Shown piece after piece: positions 1 through 8,007 of a stretch of DNA of 44,738 nucleotides. The stretch covers positions 1 through 44,738 of the forward strand of contig CALXDP010000017.1 in assembly GCA_944387095.1 (NCBI GenBank), given 5' to 3'. The position numbers and the translations under genes are program-made. Origin of the DNA: an uncultured Oscillospiraceae bacterium. Its GTDB lineage: Bacteria > Bacillota > Clostridia > Oscillospirales > Oscillospiraceae. Numbering within the stretch: position 1 is the stretch's first letter; every line of letters begins with the position of its first letter. The notes beneath the pieces are model-generated. The model was not told where the DNA came from and did not search any database. It was given only the letters and a program-made list of their open reading frames with translations.

Positions 1-11
1 AGATTTCTCAT
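1..11 (-). CDS. start of a gene truncated by the left window edge
   Basis: An ATG on the minus strand (bases 11-9) begins a reading frame that leaves the window after three complete codons. I call it a gene because it has a full set of expression signals: AAGGAGGA at 28-21, nine bases before the ATG, and a near-consensus promoter at 135-164. The product cannot be identified. It lies downstream of a cell-wall cluster on the same strand and has its own promoter and a structured leader. Confidence 0.55.
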
Positions 12-128
12 GTTCGGATTTCCTCCTTATCAGTTTTCCCTCTCTCCCAAAGCAAGAGGATGAGCCATCCTCTTGTCCTTGTGGGGCGGACAAGAGCGTG
101 GCACCCTCCCATCTTTGGTTTCCAGGGT
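12..128 (-). promoter_or_regulatory. structured 5' leader with two mutually exclusive hairpins
   Basis: On the minus strand the leader of the left-edge gene contains three complementary segments. Segment 1 (96-88, CTCTTGTCC) pairs perfectly with bases 78-70 (GGACAAGAG). Bases 75-66 (CAAGAGGATG) pair perfectly with 62-53 (CATCCTCTTG) around a 3-base loop. The two helices share 75-70, so only one can form at a time, as in attenuators and riboswitch expression platforms. No U-tract follows the second hairpin, and neither helix covers the Shine-Dalgarno sequence at 28-21, so the mode of action is unclear. I do not recognise a known riboswitch class. Confidence 0.45.
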
Positions 129-134
129 ACTGTG

Positions 135-164
135 ATTATATCGGTTGTCCCCCCCAACTGTCAA
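135..164 (-). promoter_or_regulatory. sigma-A-type promoter of the left-edge gene
   Basis: Minus strand: -35 TTGACA (164-159) and -10 TATAAT (140-135), both perfect consensus, with an 18-base spacer that includes a run of seven G. Transcription should start near 128. Confidence 0.8.
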
Positions 165-179
165 TCGTTCCCGGTCATT

Positions 180-196
180 TGTAACACAAGTGTAAC
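180..196. promoter_or_regulatory. candidate WalR/OmpR-family response regulator box
   Basis: TGTAAC-ACAAG-TGTAAC is a perfect match to the WalR consensus TGTWAH-N5-TGTWAH, an 11-base-period direct repeat. It lies 15 bases upstream of the -35 element of the left-edge promoter, which fits activation by a response regulator. PhoP-type regulators use similar repeats, so the identity of the regulator is an inference. Confidence 0.45.
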
Positions 197-323
197 AAAC
201 CCAAACACCGGCGAATCCATCCGAACTGAGGCATTTTTCGTCTTTTCCACTGAGAATGGGCCAATATGGGCCCCCGGCGCGCGGAGCCGGGGGCGCGCCG
301 CCCTCACCCCCTGGAAAACAGCG

Positions 324-357
324 CCCCGCCGTTGCCCCTTTGGGTGCAACGGCGGGG
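324..357 (-). terminator. probable intrinsic terminator of murE
   Basis: CCCCGCCGTTGC (324-335) and GCAACGGCGGGG (346-357) form a perfect 12-bp stem with a 10-base loop, starting 6 bases past the murE stop codon. On the minus strand the stem is followed by CGCTGTTTT, so the U-tract is short and displaced. A second GC-rich hairpin at 271-293 has no U-tract. Confidence 0.55.
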
Positions 358-362
358 GAAAT

Positions 363-1820
363 TTATCCGCCCCTCGGGTATTCCCGGAAGTACTCGTCCA
401 GCACGGCCCGCTCGGAGAAGGGCCGGCGCACGCCGCCCGTCTCGATGTATTCCTCGTGCCCCTTGCCCAGCAGGGCCACCAGGTCGCCGGGTTGTGCCTG
501 GGTCAGGGCCCAGCGGATGGCCCGCCGCCGGTCGGGGATGATCTGGTAGGGGATTTTGCCGTGGAGCTCCGACCCGATCTGGTCACAGATGTCCTCCACC
601 GGCTCGCCCCGGGGGTTATCCTCGGTGAGCACCGCCCAGTCCGCCCCCTCCGCTGCTGCCCGGCCCATGTCCCGGCGGCGCATGGGCGGGCGGTCGCCCC
701 CCGCGCCGAACACCAGGAGGATCCGCCCCGCCACATGGGGCCGCAGCGCGCTCAGCAGGGCCCGGAAGCTCTCGCCGTTGTGGGCGTAGTCGATGAGGAC
801 GGCCACGCCGTTGTCCGTGGGGTAAACCTGGGTGCGGCCGGGTACCGAGACCTGGGCCAATCCCTCCCGGATGGCCCCGTCCTCCACCCCCATGGCCCGG
901 CTCAGGGCGATGGCGGCCAGGGCGTTGGCCCCGTTGAACCGCCCCGGCATGGGGATCTGGTAGGGCTGGGGCGTACCGGCCACGGAAACCAAGGTGGACA
1001 GGGGCCGGTTCGGGTCGGGGGCGATGGCGGCGCACCGGAGGGCCGCCTGCCCCCCAAAGCCGAAGGTAAAGACGGGAACGCCCGGGGGGATCTGCTCCTT
1101 GATGCAGGGCCAGCTGGGGTCGTCGGCGTTGCCCGCCGCCAGGGCGCACTGGCGGAACAGGGCGGCCTTGCAGGCGCGGTATTCCTCAAAATCGGCGTGT
1201 TCCCCGGGGCCGATGTGGTCGGGAGAAAGGTTGAGGAACACCCCGGCGGCAAACGCCATCCCCGCCGCCCGGCCCAGCTTCATGGCCTGGGAGGACACCT
1301 CCATCACCACATGGGTGCATCCCCCGCCCGCCATGCGCCGCAGCAACCGGTGGAGGGTCACCGGCTCGGGGGTGGTGTTGCCCATCTCCTCCAGCCGCTC
1401 CCGCCCCACAAAGGCCCCCAGCGTGCCCATCATCCCGGTTTTGTGCCCCGCGGCGGTCAGGATGTCCCGGAGCATGTGGGCGGTGGTAGTCTTGCCCTTG
1501 GTGCCGGTGACGGCGATGACGGCCAGTTCCCGGTCCGGGTGGCCGTAAAACTCCCCGGCCAGCAGGGCCAGGGTGTCCCTGGGGTTGGGCACGGACACGG
1601 TGGGCACGCCGGGTACGGCCGGGCCGCTGGTCAGCACCGCCGCCGCCCCCCGGCGGACGGCCTCCGGGATAAACTGGGTCCCCTGGGCGTGGATGCCGGG
1701 CAGAGCGGCAAACAGCATCCCCGGCTCCACCTGCCGGGAGTCGCAGGTCAGCCCTGTCAGGTCCGGGTCGGCATCCGGGCAGGATAGCCCCAGGGGGGTG
1801 AGCAGGCGGGAAAGTTTCAT
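363..1820 (-). CDS. murE: UDP-N-acetylmuramoyl-tripeptide synthetase MurE (meso-DAP type)
   Basis: ATP-dependent cytoplasmic ligase that adds the third residue to UDP-MurNAc-L-Ala-D-Glu in peptidoglycan synthesis. The 485-residue length is normal. Visible features are the substrate-binding N-terminal domain (about 1-100), the P-loop GTKGKTT (106-112), the conserved NTTPEP segment (148-153), the lysine expected to be carbamylated (K218), and DNPR at 401-404, the motif that binds meso-diaminopimelate; lysine-adding enzymes usually have DNPA. GKGHE (452-456) is also present. The start has AAGGAG about 10 bases upstream. It is the last gene of a minus-strand cluster with a second MurE-like ligase, a racemase and an ATP-grasp ligase. 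No clear promoter is seen in the 194-base gap upstream. Confidence 0.93.
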   Translation of the reverse strand: MKLSRLLTPLGLSCPDADPDLTGLTCDSRQVEPGMLFAALPGIHAQGTQFIPEAVRRGAAAVLTSGPAVPGVPTVSVPNPRDTLALLAGEFYGHPDRELAVIAVTGTKGKTTTAHMLRDILTAAGHKTGMMGTLGAFVGRERLEEMGNTTPEPVTLHRLLRRMAGGGCTHVVMEVSSQAMKLGRAAGMAFAAGVFLNLSPDHIGPGEHADFEEYRACKAALFRQCALAAGNADDPSWPCIKEQIPPGVPVFTFGFGGQAALRCAAIAPDPNRPLSTLVSVAGTPQPYQIPMPGRFNGANALAAIALSRAMGVEDGAIREGLAQVSVPGRTQVYPTDNGVAVLIDYAHNGESFRALLSALRPHVAGRILLVFGAGGDRPPMRRRDMGRAAAEGADWAVLTEDNPRGEPVEDICDQIGSELHGKIPYQIIPDRRRAIRWALTQAQPGDLVALLGKGHEEYIETGGVRRPFSERAVLDEYFREYPRGG

Positions 1821-1953
1821 GGGCAGCGCTCCTTTTTCAGTTGCTGTCCCAACCTATGCTGTTCCGCGAAAAACGGTTCCGAAGGCCATTTTTTGTGCCA
1901 AACTGGAGCAGTTGACCAAAAACACCCCATCCCGGGCCGGGTGGGGCGTGGGA

Positions 1954-1985
1954 GAGGCCACCTGTCCGGATGGGCAGGTGGCCTC
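1954..1985. other. inverted repeat between the two MurE genes
   Basis: GAGGCCACCTG (1954-1964) and CAGGTGGCCTC (1975-1985) form an 11-bp perfect stem, extendable by G-U pairs, located about 30 bases after the end of the MurE-like gene. Neither strand has a U-tract beside it. It may be a weak terminator, a processing site or an mRNA-stabilising hairpin between genes of the cluster. Confidence 0.4.
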
Positions 1986-2014
1986 GTCTGTGTTATTATT
2001 ATGGTGGGAGGCGG

Positions 2015-3583
2015 TCAGGCCCCGGCCTGGGTTTCAGGCGCTTCCTCCCCCCGGGCCTGGGCGGACTTCCGTGCGTCGTACTCCCGGAGGAAAGCCTGGG
2101 CGTAGTCCACGTCGGATGGGGTGTCGATATATTCCACGCCACGCTTCTGCCTCGTCTCCGCCCCCTTGCCGGTGATAAGCAGCACGGAGGGCTGCTCACA
2201 GCTGAGCACCGCCCGGCGGATGGCCTCCCCCCGGTTGGGCTGGATCTCATAGGGGCAGCCCTGGGCAGCCACGTGGCCGGCAATCTCCCGGCAGATGGAC
2301 AGGGTGTCCTCCTCCCCGGAGTCCTCCTCGGTGAGGATCACCAGGTCGGAGTATTTCCCGGACACCTCCCCCAGGTCCCGGCGGCGGTCAAAGGCCTTCC
2401 TGCCGGGGCAGCCGAAGACGGTGACGATCCGCCGGCCGGGGTATTCCGAGCGCACCGACTGAAACAGGGTCTCAAAGCTCATGCGGTTGTGGGCATAGTC
2501 CACGATGGCGGTGACCGCGCCGTCCCGATTGGCGTACACCTCCATCCGGCCGGGCACCCGGGCCTTCTCCAGCCCGGCGTACACGGCGGACTCCGGCACG
2601 CCCAGCCCCAGGCAGACGGCGATGGCAGCCAGGGCATTCTCCACGTTGAACAGCCCCGGCATGGTCAGGCGGAAGTCCCGGTCCAGGCCCTGGGCCTTCA
2701 CATGGAAACGGATGTCGTGCCCCTCCTTGCGAATATCGCTGGCATAGACATCGGCGGCGGGATCCTTCCGGGAGAAAGTGATCACCCGGGGACAGTCCCG
2801 CCGGGCGGCGGCCAGGGCCTCGCCGGCGTGGTCGCAGTCCAGGTTGACACAGGAAATCGCCGCCTGGGCGAAGAGCTTCAGCTTGGAGTGGAAGTAGTCC
2901 TCAAAGTCCGGGTGCTCCACCGGGGAGATGTGGTCCCGGCCGATGTTCAGAAAGCAGGCCGCAGCGAACCGGGCACCCAGGGTGCGGTGGTACTTCAGGG
3001 CCTGGCTGGACACCTCCATCACCAGGCACCCCAGGCCGGAGGCCAGGGCATTGGCAAAATGTCTCTGGAGCTCCAGCGGCTCCGGGGTGGTGAGGTGGGA
3101 CTCAAACCGCTCCACCCCGTCGTAGGTATCGATGGAGGAGATCACCCCACAGGAACTGCCCTGGGCGGCCAGGTACTCGTCCAGGATATACTTCAGGTAA
3201 TAGGTGGTGGACGACTTGCCCTTGGTGCCGGTGATGCCGATTACCGGCAGGCGCCGGGAGGGGTCGTTGTAGTACTGCACCGCCAGCCGGGCCATGGCCC
3301 GGCGCAGGTCAGATACCTGAACACAGGGCAGCTCCACCTGGGGATAGGAGGTTTCGCTCACATAGGCGAAGGCCCCCCGCCGGGCGGCATCCGCCAAAAA
3401 TTCCGGCTTGAAATGGGCGCCCTTGCACAGGAACAGAGTACCGGGAACCACGTCCCGGGAATCGCAGGAAACCAGCTCCACCGTCCGGCCCAGGTCCAGC
3501 TCCCGGGGCAGCGGGGCGGCCAGCAGATTTTCCCGCTCCAGCAGGGCGCAGTAGTCGTTCAAGGAGTAGAGATTGAGCTCCAT
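2015..3583 (-). CDS. divergent MurE-like Mur ligase
   Basis: A second Mur ligase of 522 residues. It keeps the family core: CDSR (40-43), P-loop GTKGKSS (119-125), TTPEP (165-169), EVSSQAL (190-196), a lysine at 234 in the position that is carbamylated in MurE, and GKGAE (472-476). The specificity loop that reads DNPR in the neighbouring MurE reads EEDSGEED (419-426), so the arginine that binds diaminopimelate is missing and the loop is acidic. The added substrate is therefore probably not meso-DAP. The C-terminus has an extra Ala/Glu-rich tail. The start has AGAGGTG 8 bases upstream. It could be an L-lysine-type or other amino-acid ligase acting on a muropeptide precursor; the substrate cannot be read from the sequence. 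Confidence 0.82.
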   Translation of the reverse strand: MELNLYSLNDYCALLERENLLAAPLPRELDLGRTVELVSCDSRDVVPGTLFLCKGAHFKPEFLADAARRGAFAYVSETSYPQVELPCVQVSDLRRAMARLAVQYYNDPSRRLPVIGITGTKGKSSTTYYLKYILDEYLAAQGSSCGVISSIDTYDGVERFESHLTTPEPLELQRHFANALASGLGCLVMEVSSQALKYHRTLGARFAAACFLNIGRDHISPVEHPDFEDYFHSKLKLFAQAAISCVNLDCDHAGEALAAARRDCPRVITFSRKDPAADVYASDIRKEGHDIRFHVKAQGLDRDFRLTMPGLFNVENALAAIAVCLGLGVPESAVYAGLEKARVPGRMEVYANRDGAVTAIVDYAHNRMSFETLFQSVRSEYPGRRIVTVFGCPGRKAFDRRRDLGEVSGKYSDLVILTEEDSGEEDTLSICREIAGHVAAQGCPYEIQPNRGEAIRRAVLSCEQPSVLLITGKGAETRQKRGVEYIDTPSDVDYAQAFLREYDARKSAQARGEEAPETQAGA

Positions 3584-3610
3584 TGGGAAACACCTCTCGG
3601 GTAGAATCGG

Positions 3611-4312
3611 TCAAATGGTGCGCAGGGGATAGCCGCACGCGCGCACCGCCCGCTGTGCCAGCACCGCCATGGCGTCCAGGTAGAAGGGGGGCAGAGGATG
3701 GTAGGTGGAAAACACGGACAGCTCGGTGCAGGCCAGAATCGCGCAGTCGCAGCCCATCCTGCGGATGGCCTTGTCAATGTGGGCGAACTTCTCCCGGCTG
3801 CCGCTCTCCCCCTGCTTGATCTCGTCATAGATGATGGACATGACCAGCCGCTGGGTCTCCGGATCGGGGGCCGCCGCATCCAGACCCAGGGCGGCGCACT
3901 CTTTTTGGTACAGCCCCGTGCGGATGGTGCCATCGGTGGCCAGGATTCCGGGGCGCTTTTTCCCCTGGCTGGCCAGCTCCCGGGCGGTCTCCCGGATCAT
4001 GTGGAGGATGGGGATGCCCACCTCCCCCTGCAGCCGGTCCACAAAGTAGTGGGATGTGTTGCAGGGGATGGCGATGGCGGTGCAGCCGCAGTCCTCCAAC
4101 AGCTTGGCGTCCCGCAGCAGCCGCTGGTACAACTCCCTGGTGTCCCCGGACAGGATGGCCTGGGTCCGGTCGGGGATCTGGGTGTCAGAGAGGATGAGGG
4201 TGGGAAGGTGGTCCTGGTCCCGGACCGCGTCGGTGCGGTCCAGCACAAACTGGTAGAACACCTGGGTGGCCTGGGGGCCCATGCCCCCCAGTATCCCTAA
4301 CTTCTGTTCCAT
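3611..4312 (-). CDS. aspartate/glutamate racemase family protein
   Basis: A 233-residue cofactor-independent amino-acid racemase. The fold signatures are GGMGP (9-13) and the two catalytic cysteine motifs: PCNTSH with C84, and ACTEL with C195. The family interconverts L- and D-aspartate or glutamate by two-base catalysis with these cysteines. It starts only 11 bases after the stop of the ATP-grasp gene, with AAGGAG upstream, so the two are co-transcribed and likely translated together. In lactococci and enterococci an aspartate racemase works with an ATP-grasp D-aspartate ligase that builds peptidoglycan cross-bridges; the same pairing is seen here. Whether the substrate is aspartate or glutamate cannot be told from the sequence. 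Confidence 0.85.
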   Translation of the reverse strand: MEQKLGILGGMGPQATQVFYQFVLDRTDAVRDQDHLPTLILSDTQIPDRTQAILSGDTRELYQRLLRDAKLLEDCGCTAIAIPCNTSHYFVDRLQGEVGIPILHMIRETARELASQGKKRPGILATDGTIRTGLYQKECAALGLDAAAPDPETQRLVMSIIYDEIKQGESGSREKFAHIDKAIRRMGCDCAILACTELSVFSTYHPLPPFYLDAMAVLAQRAVRACGYPLRTI

Positions 4313-4323
4313 AAAACCGCTCC

Positions 4324-5538
4324 TTACCCGTTGGGCTTCCGGTTGTGCTTGTAAAAGCGCACATAGGTACCGATGTGGTTCTTCCAGATCCGCCAGATCC
4401 GCCTGGGGGTGTAGTCTGGCCGGTACTCCATGGAGTGGTGGTCGGTGCCCCTGCGGAACAGCTTCTTCATCCGGGCATGGTAGGACTTGGGGATAAAGGT
4501 CAGGGCCAGCCGCCGGGGGATCATCCGCCAGATGGTCTCCCGATCCACCACCGTGAGGGGCAGGTCTTTCCCCTCCAGCAGGTCGCCCACCAGATACCGG
4601 GCGATGTTGGCCCCCGCCCCGGTGACGTAGTAGTTGCTGCGCCCCTGGCGGCAGTTGATCTCAAAGGCCTTGTACTTCCCGTCCCGCTGGTCAAACTTGA
4701 TATCGAAGTTGGAGAAGCCCACATAGCCCAGGTCCTCCAGCATGGCCCGGATCCTGTCGCACAGGGCCTGGTCATGCTCGGTGATGATGACGGCATGATT
4801 GCCGATGCCGTGGGGGGAGTGCTCCTCCAGCAGCACGTGGCCCAGGCACATGAGCTTTACCCTGCCCCGGGTGTCCGAGTAATTGGTGAGCACCCGCATA
4901 TAGGTGTCATCCCCGGGGATAAACTCCTGGAGGATCATCTTGCCGGGATAGCCCGCGGCGTACACCTCATCCAGGGCGCACAGCAGCTCCTCCCAGCTCT
5001 GGCACAGATAGACCTTTTTCAGCTCGTTGTGTCCTGTGGCCCAGTAGGCCACCCCGTCGGCGGGCTTTGCGATGTAGGGGGGCTGCCAGGGCAGGGTGAA
5101 GTCGTGGCCCATAGATGCCTCGTAGACGAAGGTGGCCGGGTGGTCGATGCCGTACTGGTCGCACAGAGCGTAGAACGCCTCCTTGTTGGTCAGCCGGTCC
5201 AGCATTTCCCCGGTGATATAGTTGCACTTCACATTGGCGGGAAACTGTTTTCTCAGGTGGGCGGCCAGCTTCACATAGCCGTCCCCGCAGCCGATGACCA
5301 GCACCGTCTTGTCCCTGTGCTCCCCGGCCACCGTTTGCACGTTTCTCAGAAAGGTTCCGGGGTCCTCATTGTCCGGACAGGGCCGGTAATCGATGATGGA
5401 GCTATAGGCGCAGGGGAAGGAAACATATTTGCCGTAGGCAATGCTTTTGACCCCATAGGCCTCATGAAAGGCCCGGGCCACGCTGTACACGTTGATATCG
5501 CCGCCGAAGAGCAGCGGCTGAAAGGCAGGGGTTGGCAT
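4324..5538 (-). CDS. ATP-grasp carboxylate-amine ligase (candidate D-amino-acid ligase of peptidoglycan)
   Basis: A 404-residue ATP-grasp protein. The N-terminal part (about 1-120) has a nucleotide-fold look (LVIGCGDGYVK). The central part has the ATP-binding elements PYIAKPADG and MILQEFIPGDD. The C-terminal part has FDIKFDQRDGKYKAFEINCRQG, whose FEINCR resembles the metal-binding E-x-N-x-R of the superfamily. It has no signal peptide or membrane helix. It is the first gene of the cluster ATP-grasp, racemase, MurE-like, MurE. By analogy with enterococcal Asl-type D-aspartate ligases it may add a side-chain amino acid to a peptidoglycan precursor; this is inference from context. A GGAG-containing ribosome site lies about 12 bases before the ATG. 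Confidence 0.75.
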   Translation of the reverse strand: MPTPAFQPLLFGGDINVYSVARAFHEAYGVKSIAYGKYVSFPCAYSSIIDYRPCPDNEDPGTFLRNVQTVAGEHRDKTVLVIGCGDGYVKLAAHLRKQFPANVKCNYITGEMLDRLTNKEAFYALCDQYGIDHPATFVYEASMGHDFTLPWQPPYIAKPADGVAYWATGHNELKKVYLCQSWEELLCALDEVYAAGYPGKMILQEFIPGDDTYMRVLTNYSDTRGRVKLMCLGHVLLEEHSPHGIGNHAVIITEHDQALCDRIRAMLEDLGYVGFSNFDIKFDQRDGKYKAFEINCRQGRSNYYVTGAGANIARYLVGDLLEGKDLPLTVVDRETIWRMIPRRLALTFIPKSYHARMKKLFRRGTDHHSMEYRPDYTPRRIWRIWKNHIGTYVRFYKHNRKPNG

Positions 5539-5605
5539 GTTGATCTTTGGCTCCTTGTCCTCGGTATATCGTTCTGCTGGCGGTTCATCCTGACACGATT
5601 TGCCC

Positions 5606-5752
5606 CCCGCAGGCGCGCATTAAGTTCCATCTGTTTTTGGTCAGGGCTTGTGGCCTGGACAAAGCACCGCTCGGTCGGCAAGCATACGGGCAAAGCGAAG
5701 CGCAACGCAGGCGGCCGCAACCCCTTTGCCGGAAAAGTCCAGACCTTTTCCG
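5606..5752. repeat. dispersed structured intergenic repeat, copy 1
   Basis: The 222-base gap between rel and the ATP-grasp gene holds a sequence related to 40581-40750. Shared blocks in the same order are CCCGCAGGCGCG (5606-5617; 40581-40592), CCGCTCGG (5667-5674; 40642-40649), exactly 61 bases further in both, then GGCCGCA (5713-5719; 40703-40709). Both copies end beside a hairpin containing GAAAAG/CTTTTC (here 5730-5737 with 5745-5752) that abuts the stop codon of a minus-strand gene. The spaced conservation with changed loops suggests a structured RNA or a REP/MITE-like element. Confidence 0.55.
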
Positions 5753-5760
5753 TCGGAAGC

Positions 5761-8007
5761 TCAGCCCCCCGCCCGCTTTACCAGGAACACGCCGGGGATC
5801 TGGGAGAGTTTGTTGATCACACCGGTGAGCTCCTGCTTGTCCTTGACGGACAGCTCCAGGAACACCATGGCGTAGCCGTCCGGCTCACTGCGGGCGGAGA
5901 GGTTGTTCACCTTCACCTTCTGAGTGGACAGGGCCATGGCCACGTCCAGGGCCAGGCCATCCCGGTCCTTGGCGGAGATCTCCAGGGAGGTGCGGTAGGA
6001 CGCCTGCTCCCCGTCCACCCAGGACACGCTGACCCAGCGGCCCGCCTCCTCCGGCTTGCGCCGGGCCGGGTCGGCATTGGGGCAGTCCTGCCGGTGGATT
6101 GACACGCCGTAGCCCCGGGTGATAAAGCCCACCACCGGGTCGCCAGGCACGGGGGTGCAGCACTTGGCAAACTTCACCATGCAGTTGTCCAGCCCCTCCA
6201 CGATGATGCCGCTCTCTGAGCGGCGGGGCCGGTTGGCCTCCGGGCCGGGCTGCTTGGCCGCGGCGGGGAAGATGGTCTGGCCGGCGGACAGGCTCTCCTG
6301 CATGGCCTGGCGCTCGGCATTCTGCCGCTCCACCCGGCCCATGCGGCTCAGCTCCTCCTTCATCCGGGAGGCCGCCTTCTGGGCGGACATACCGCCGTAG
6401 CCGATGGCGGCGTATAGCTCGTCCAGGGAGCCAAACCGCACCCGCTTGAGCAGCGCGTCCAGAATCTCCGGGGTGGCGGTGATGGCGGCCATGGACAGCC
6501 CCAGGTGCTTCAGCTCCGACTCAAAGGCCGCCCGGCCGGTGGCAATGTTCTCCTCCCGGCGCTCCTTCTTGAACCACTGGCGGATCTTATTGCGGGCCTC
6601 GTTGGACTTGCAGATGTTCATCCAGTCCCGGCTGGGGCCCTTGGCGGACTTAGAGGTGATGATCTCCACGATATCGCCGTTTTTCAGCGGGGTGTCATAG
6701 GTGACGATGCGCCCGTTCACCCGGGCCCCCGTCATGGAATTGCCCACGGCGGAATGGATGGAGTAGGCAAAGTCGATGGGCGTGGCCCCGGCGGGCAGGC
6801 TCTTCACGTCCCCGTTGGGGGTGAAGACGAACACCTCATCGGCAAACATATCCACCTTCAGGGTGCGGACAAATTCGTCCGGGTCGGCGTCCTGCTGACT
6901 TTCCAGCAGCTTGCGTACCCATTCAAACTCCTTCTCGCTGCCCAGCTTGCTGTTGGCCATGCCCTGCTTGTACTTCCAGTGGGCGGCCACACCGTACTCG
7001 GCGGTCTGGTGCATGTCCCAGGTGCGGATCTGCACCTCGAAGGGGATGCCCTCCCGGCCAATGACGGTGGTGTGCAAGGACTGGTATCCGTTTGGCTTGG
7101 GGGTGCCGATATAGTCCTTAAACCGGCCCAACACCGGCTTGAACATATCATGGATGCAGCCCAGAACCGTATAGCAGGCGGGGATGTCTTCCACAATGAC
7201 CCGGAAGGCATAGATGTCAAAGATCTCCTTGATGGTCTTGCTCTGGGCGTACATCTTCCGGTACACCGAATAGATGTGCTTGAGCCGTCCGTATACGGTA
7301 CATTTGACCCCCTCCTGGGCCAGGCGTTCCTCAATCTGCCTCTGCATCCGGGCCAGGAATTCGGAGTTTTGGCGGGTGAGCTCATCCAGCTCCTCCTGGA
7401 CTTCCTTGTATCCGATGGGGTCCAGATACTGCAGGGACAGGTCCTCCAGCTCCCACTTCAGCCGCTGCATACCCAGGCGGTGGGCGATGGGGGCATAGAT
7501 CTCCATGGTCTCCAGGGACTTTTCCTTCTGCTTGCGCTCAGACTGGTACTCCAGGGTGCGCATATTGTGCAGCCGGTCGCACAGCTTGATGAGGATGACT
7601 CGCACGTCCTTGGCCATGGCCATGAACATCTTGCGCAGATTCTCCATCTGCTCCTCTTCCTTGGAGGTATACTGCATCCGGGTCAGCTTGGTGACCCCCT
7701 CCACCAGCTCGGCCACTGTGGCGCCAAACTGCTTTGCGATGTCGTCGTGGGTGGAATCGGTATCCTCGATGCAGTCGTGGAGCAGGGCGGCGATGACGGA
7801 GTCCATGTCCAGCCCCAGGTCGGCCACGATCTCCGCCACGGCGATGGGGTGGGTGATATAGGGCTCCCCACTCTTGCGAAGCTGCCCCCCATGGTGCTGA
7901 TCGGCATATGCCAGGGCGGATCGCAGCCGCGCCGTATCGGCGCTGGGGTTGTTCTCCAGCACCCGCTTTTCCAGCTGCTCATAGCGTTCCTGAATGTTCT
8001 CCTCCAT
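5761..8007 (-). CDS. rel: bifunctional (p)ppGpp synthetase/hydrolase (Rel)
   Basis: Makes and degrades the alarmone (p)ppGpp in the stringent response. All domains of the long RSH family are present in 748 residues: an N-terminal HD hydrolase (H53, HD at 77-78, then ED), the synthetase domain with GRFKDYIGTPKPNGYQSLHT and EVQIRTWDMH, a TGS domain beginning at VFVFTPNGDVKSLP, the conserved CC and RQDC cysteine/histidine cluster, and a C-terminal ACT domain. The intact HD box indicates an active hydrolase, so it is a bifunctional Rel rather than a synthetase-only RelA. Its start lies inside the end of recJ (29-base overlap), which implies translational coupling. Confidence 0.95.
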   Translation of the reverse strand: MEENIQERYEQLEKRVLENNPSADTARLRSALAYADQHHGGQLRKSGEPYITHPIAVAEIVADLGLDMDSVIAALLHDCIEDTDSTHDDIAKQFGATVAELVEGVTKLTRMQYTSKEEEQMENLRKMFMAMAKDVRVILIKLCDRLHNMRTLEYQSERKQKEKSLETMEIYAPIAHRLGMQRLKWELEDLSLQYLDPIGYKEVQEELDELTRQNSEFLARMQRQIEERLAQEGVKCTVYGRLKHIYSVYRKMYAQSKTIKEIFDIYAFRVIVEDIPACYTVLGCIHDMFKPVLGRFKDYIGTPKPNGYQSLHTTVIGREGIPFEVQIRTWDMHQTAEYGVAAHWKYKQGMANSKLGSEKEFEWVRKLLESQQDADPDEFVRTLKVDMFADEVFVFTPNGDVKSLPAGATPIDFAYSIHSAVGNSMTGARVNGRIVTYDTPLKNGDIVEIITSKSAKGPSRDWMNICKSNEARNKIRQWFKKERREENIATGRAAFESELKHLGLSMAAITATPEILDALLKRVRFGSLDELYAAIGYGGMSAQKAASRMKEELSRMGRVERQNAERQAMQESLSAGQTIFPAAAKQPGPEANRPRRSESGIIVEGLDNCMVKFAKCCTPVPGDPVVGFITRGYGVSIHRQDCPNADPARRKPEEAGRWVSVSWVDGEQASYRTSLEISAKDRDGLALDVAMALSTQKVKVNNLSARSEPDGYAMVFLELSVKDKQELTGVINKLSQIPGVFLVKRAGG

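Noticed and set aside
271-293. CCCCCGGC/GCCGGGGG hairpin near the murE end
   Set aside because: No U-tract on either strand; GC-rich palindromes are frequent in this sequence. The stem at 324-357 is the better terminator.
60-1787. 575-codon plus-strand open frame opposite murE
   Set aside because: Antisense to an intact murE; composition is low-complexity Gly/Pro/His-rich, as expected from the reverse of GC-rich codons. No ribosome site or family match.
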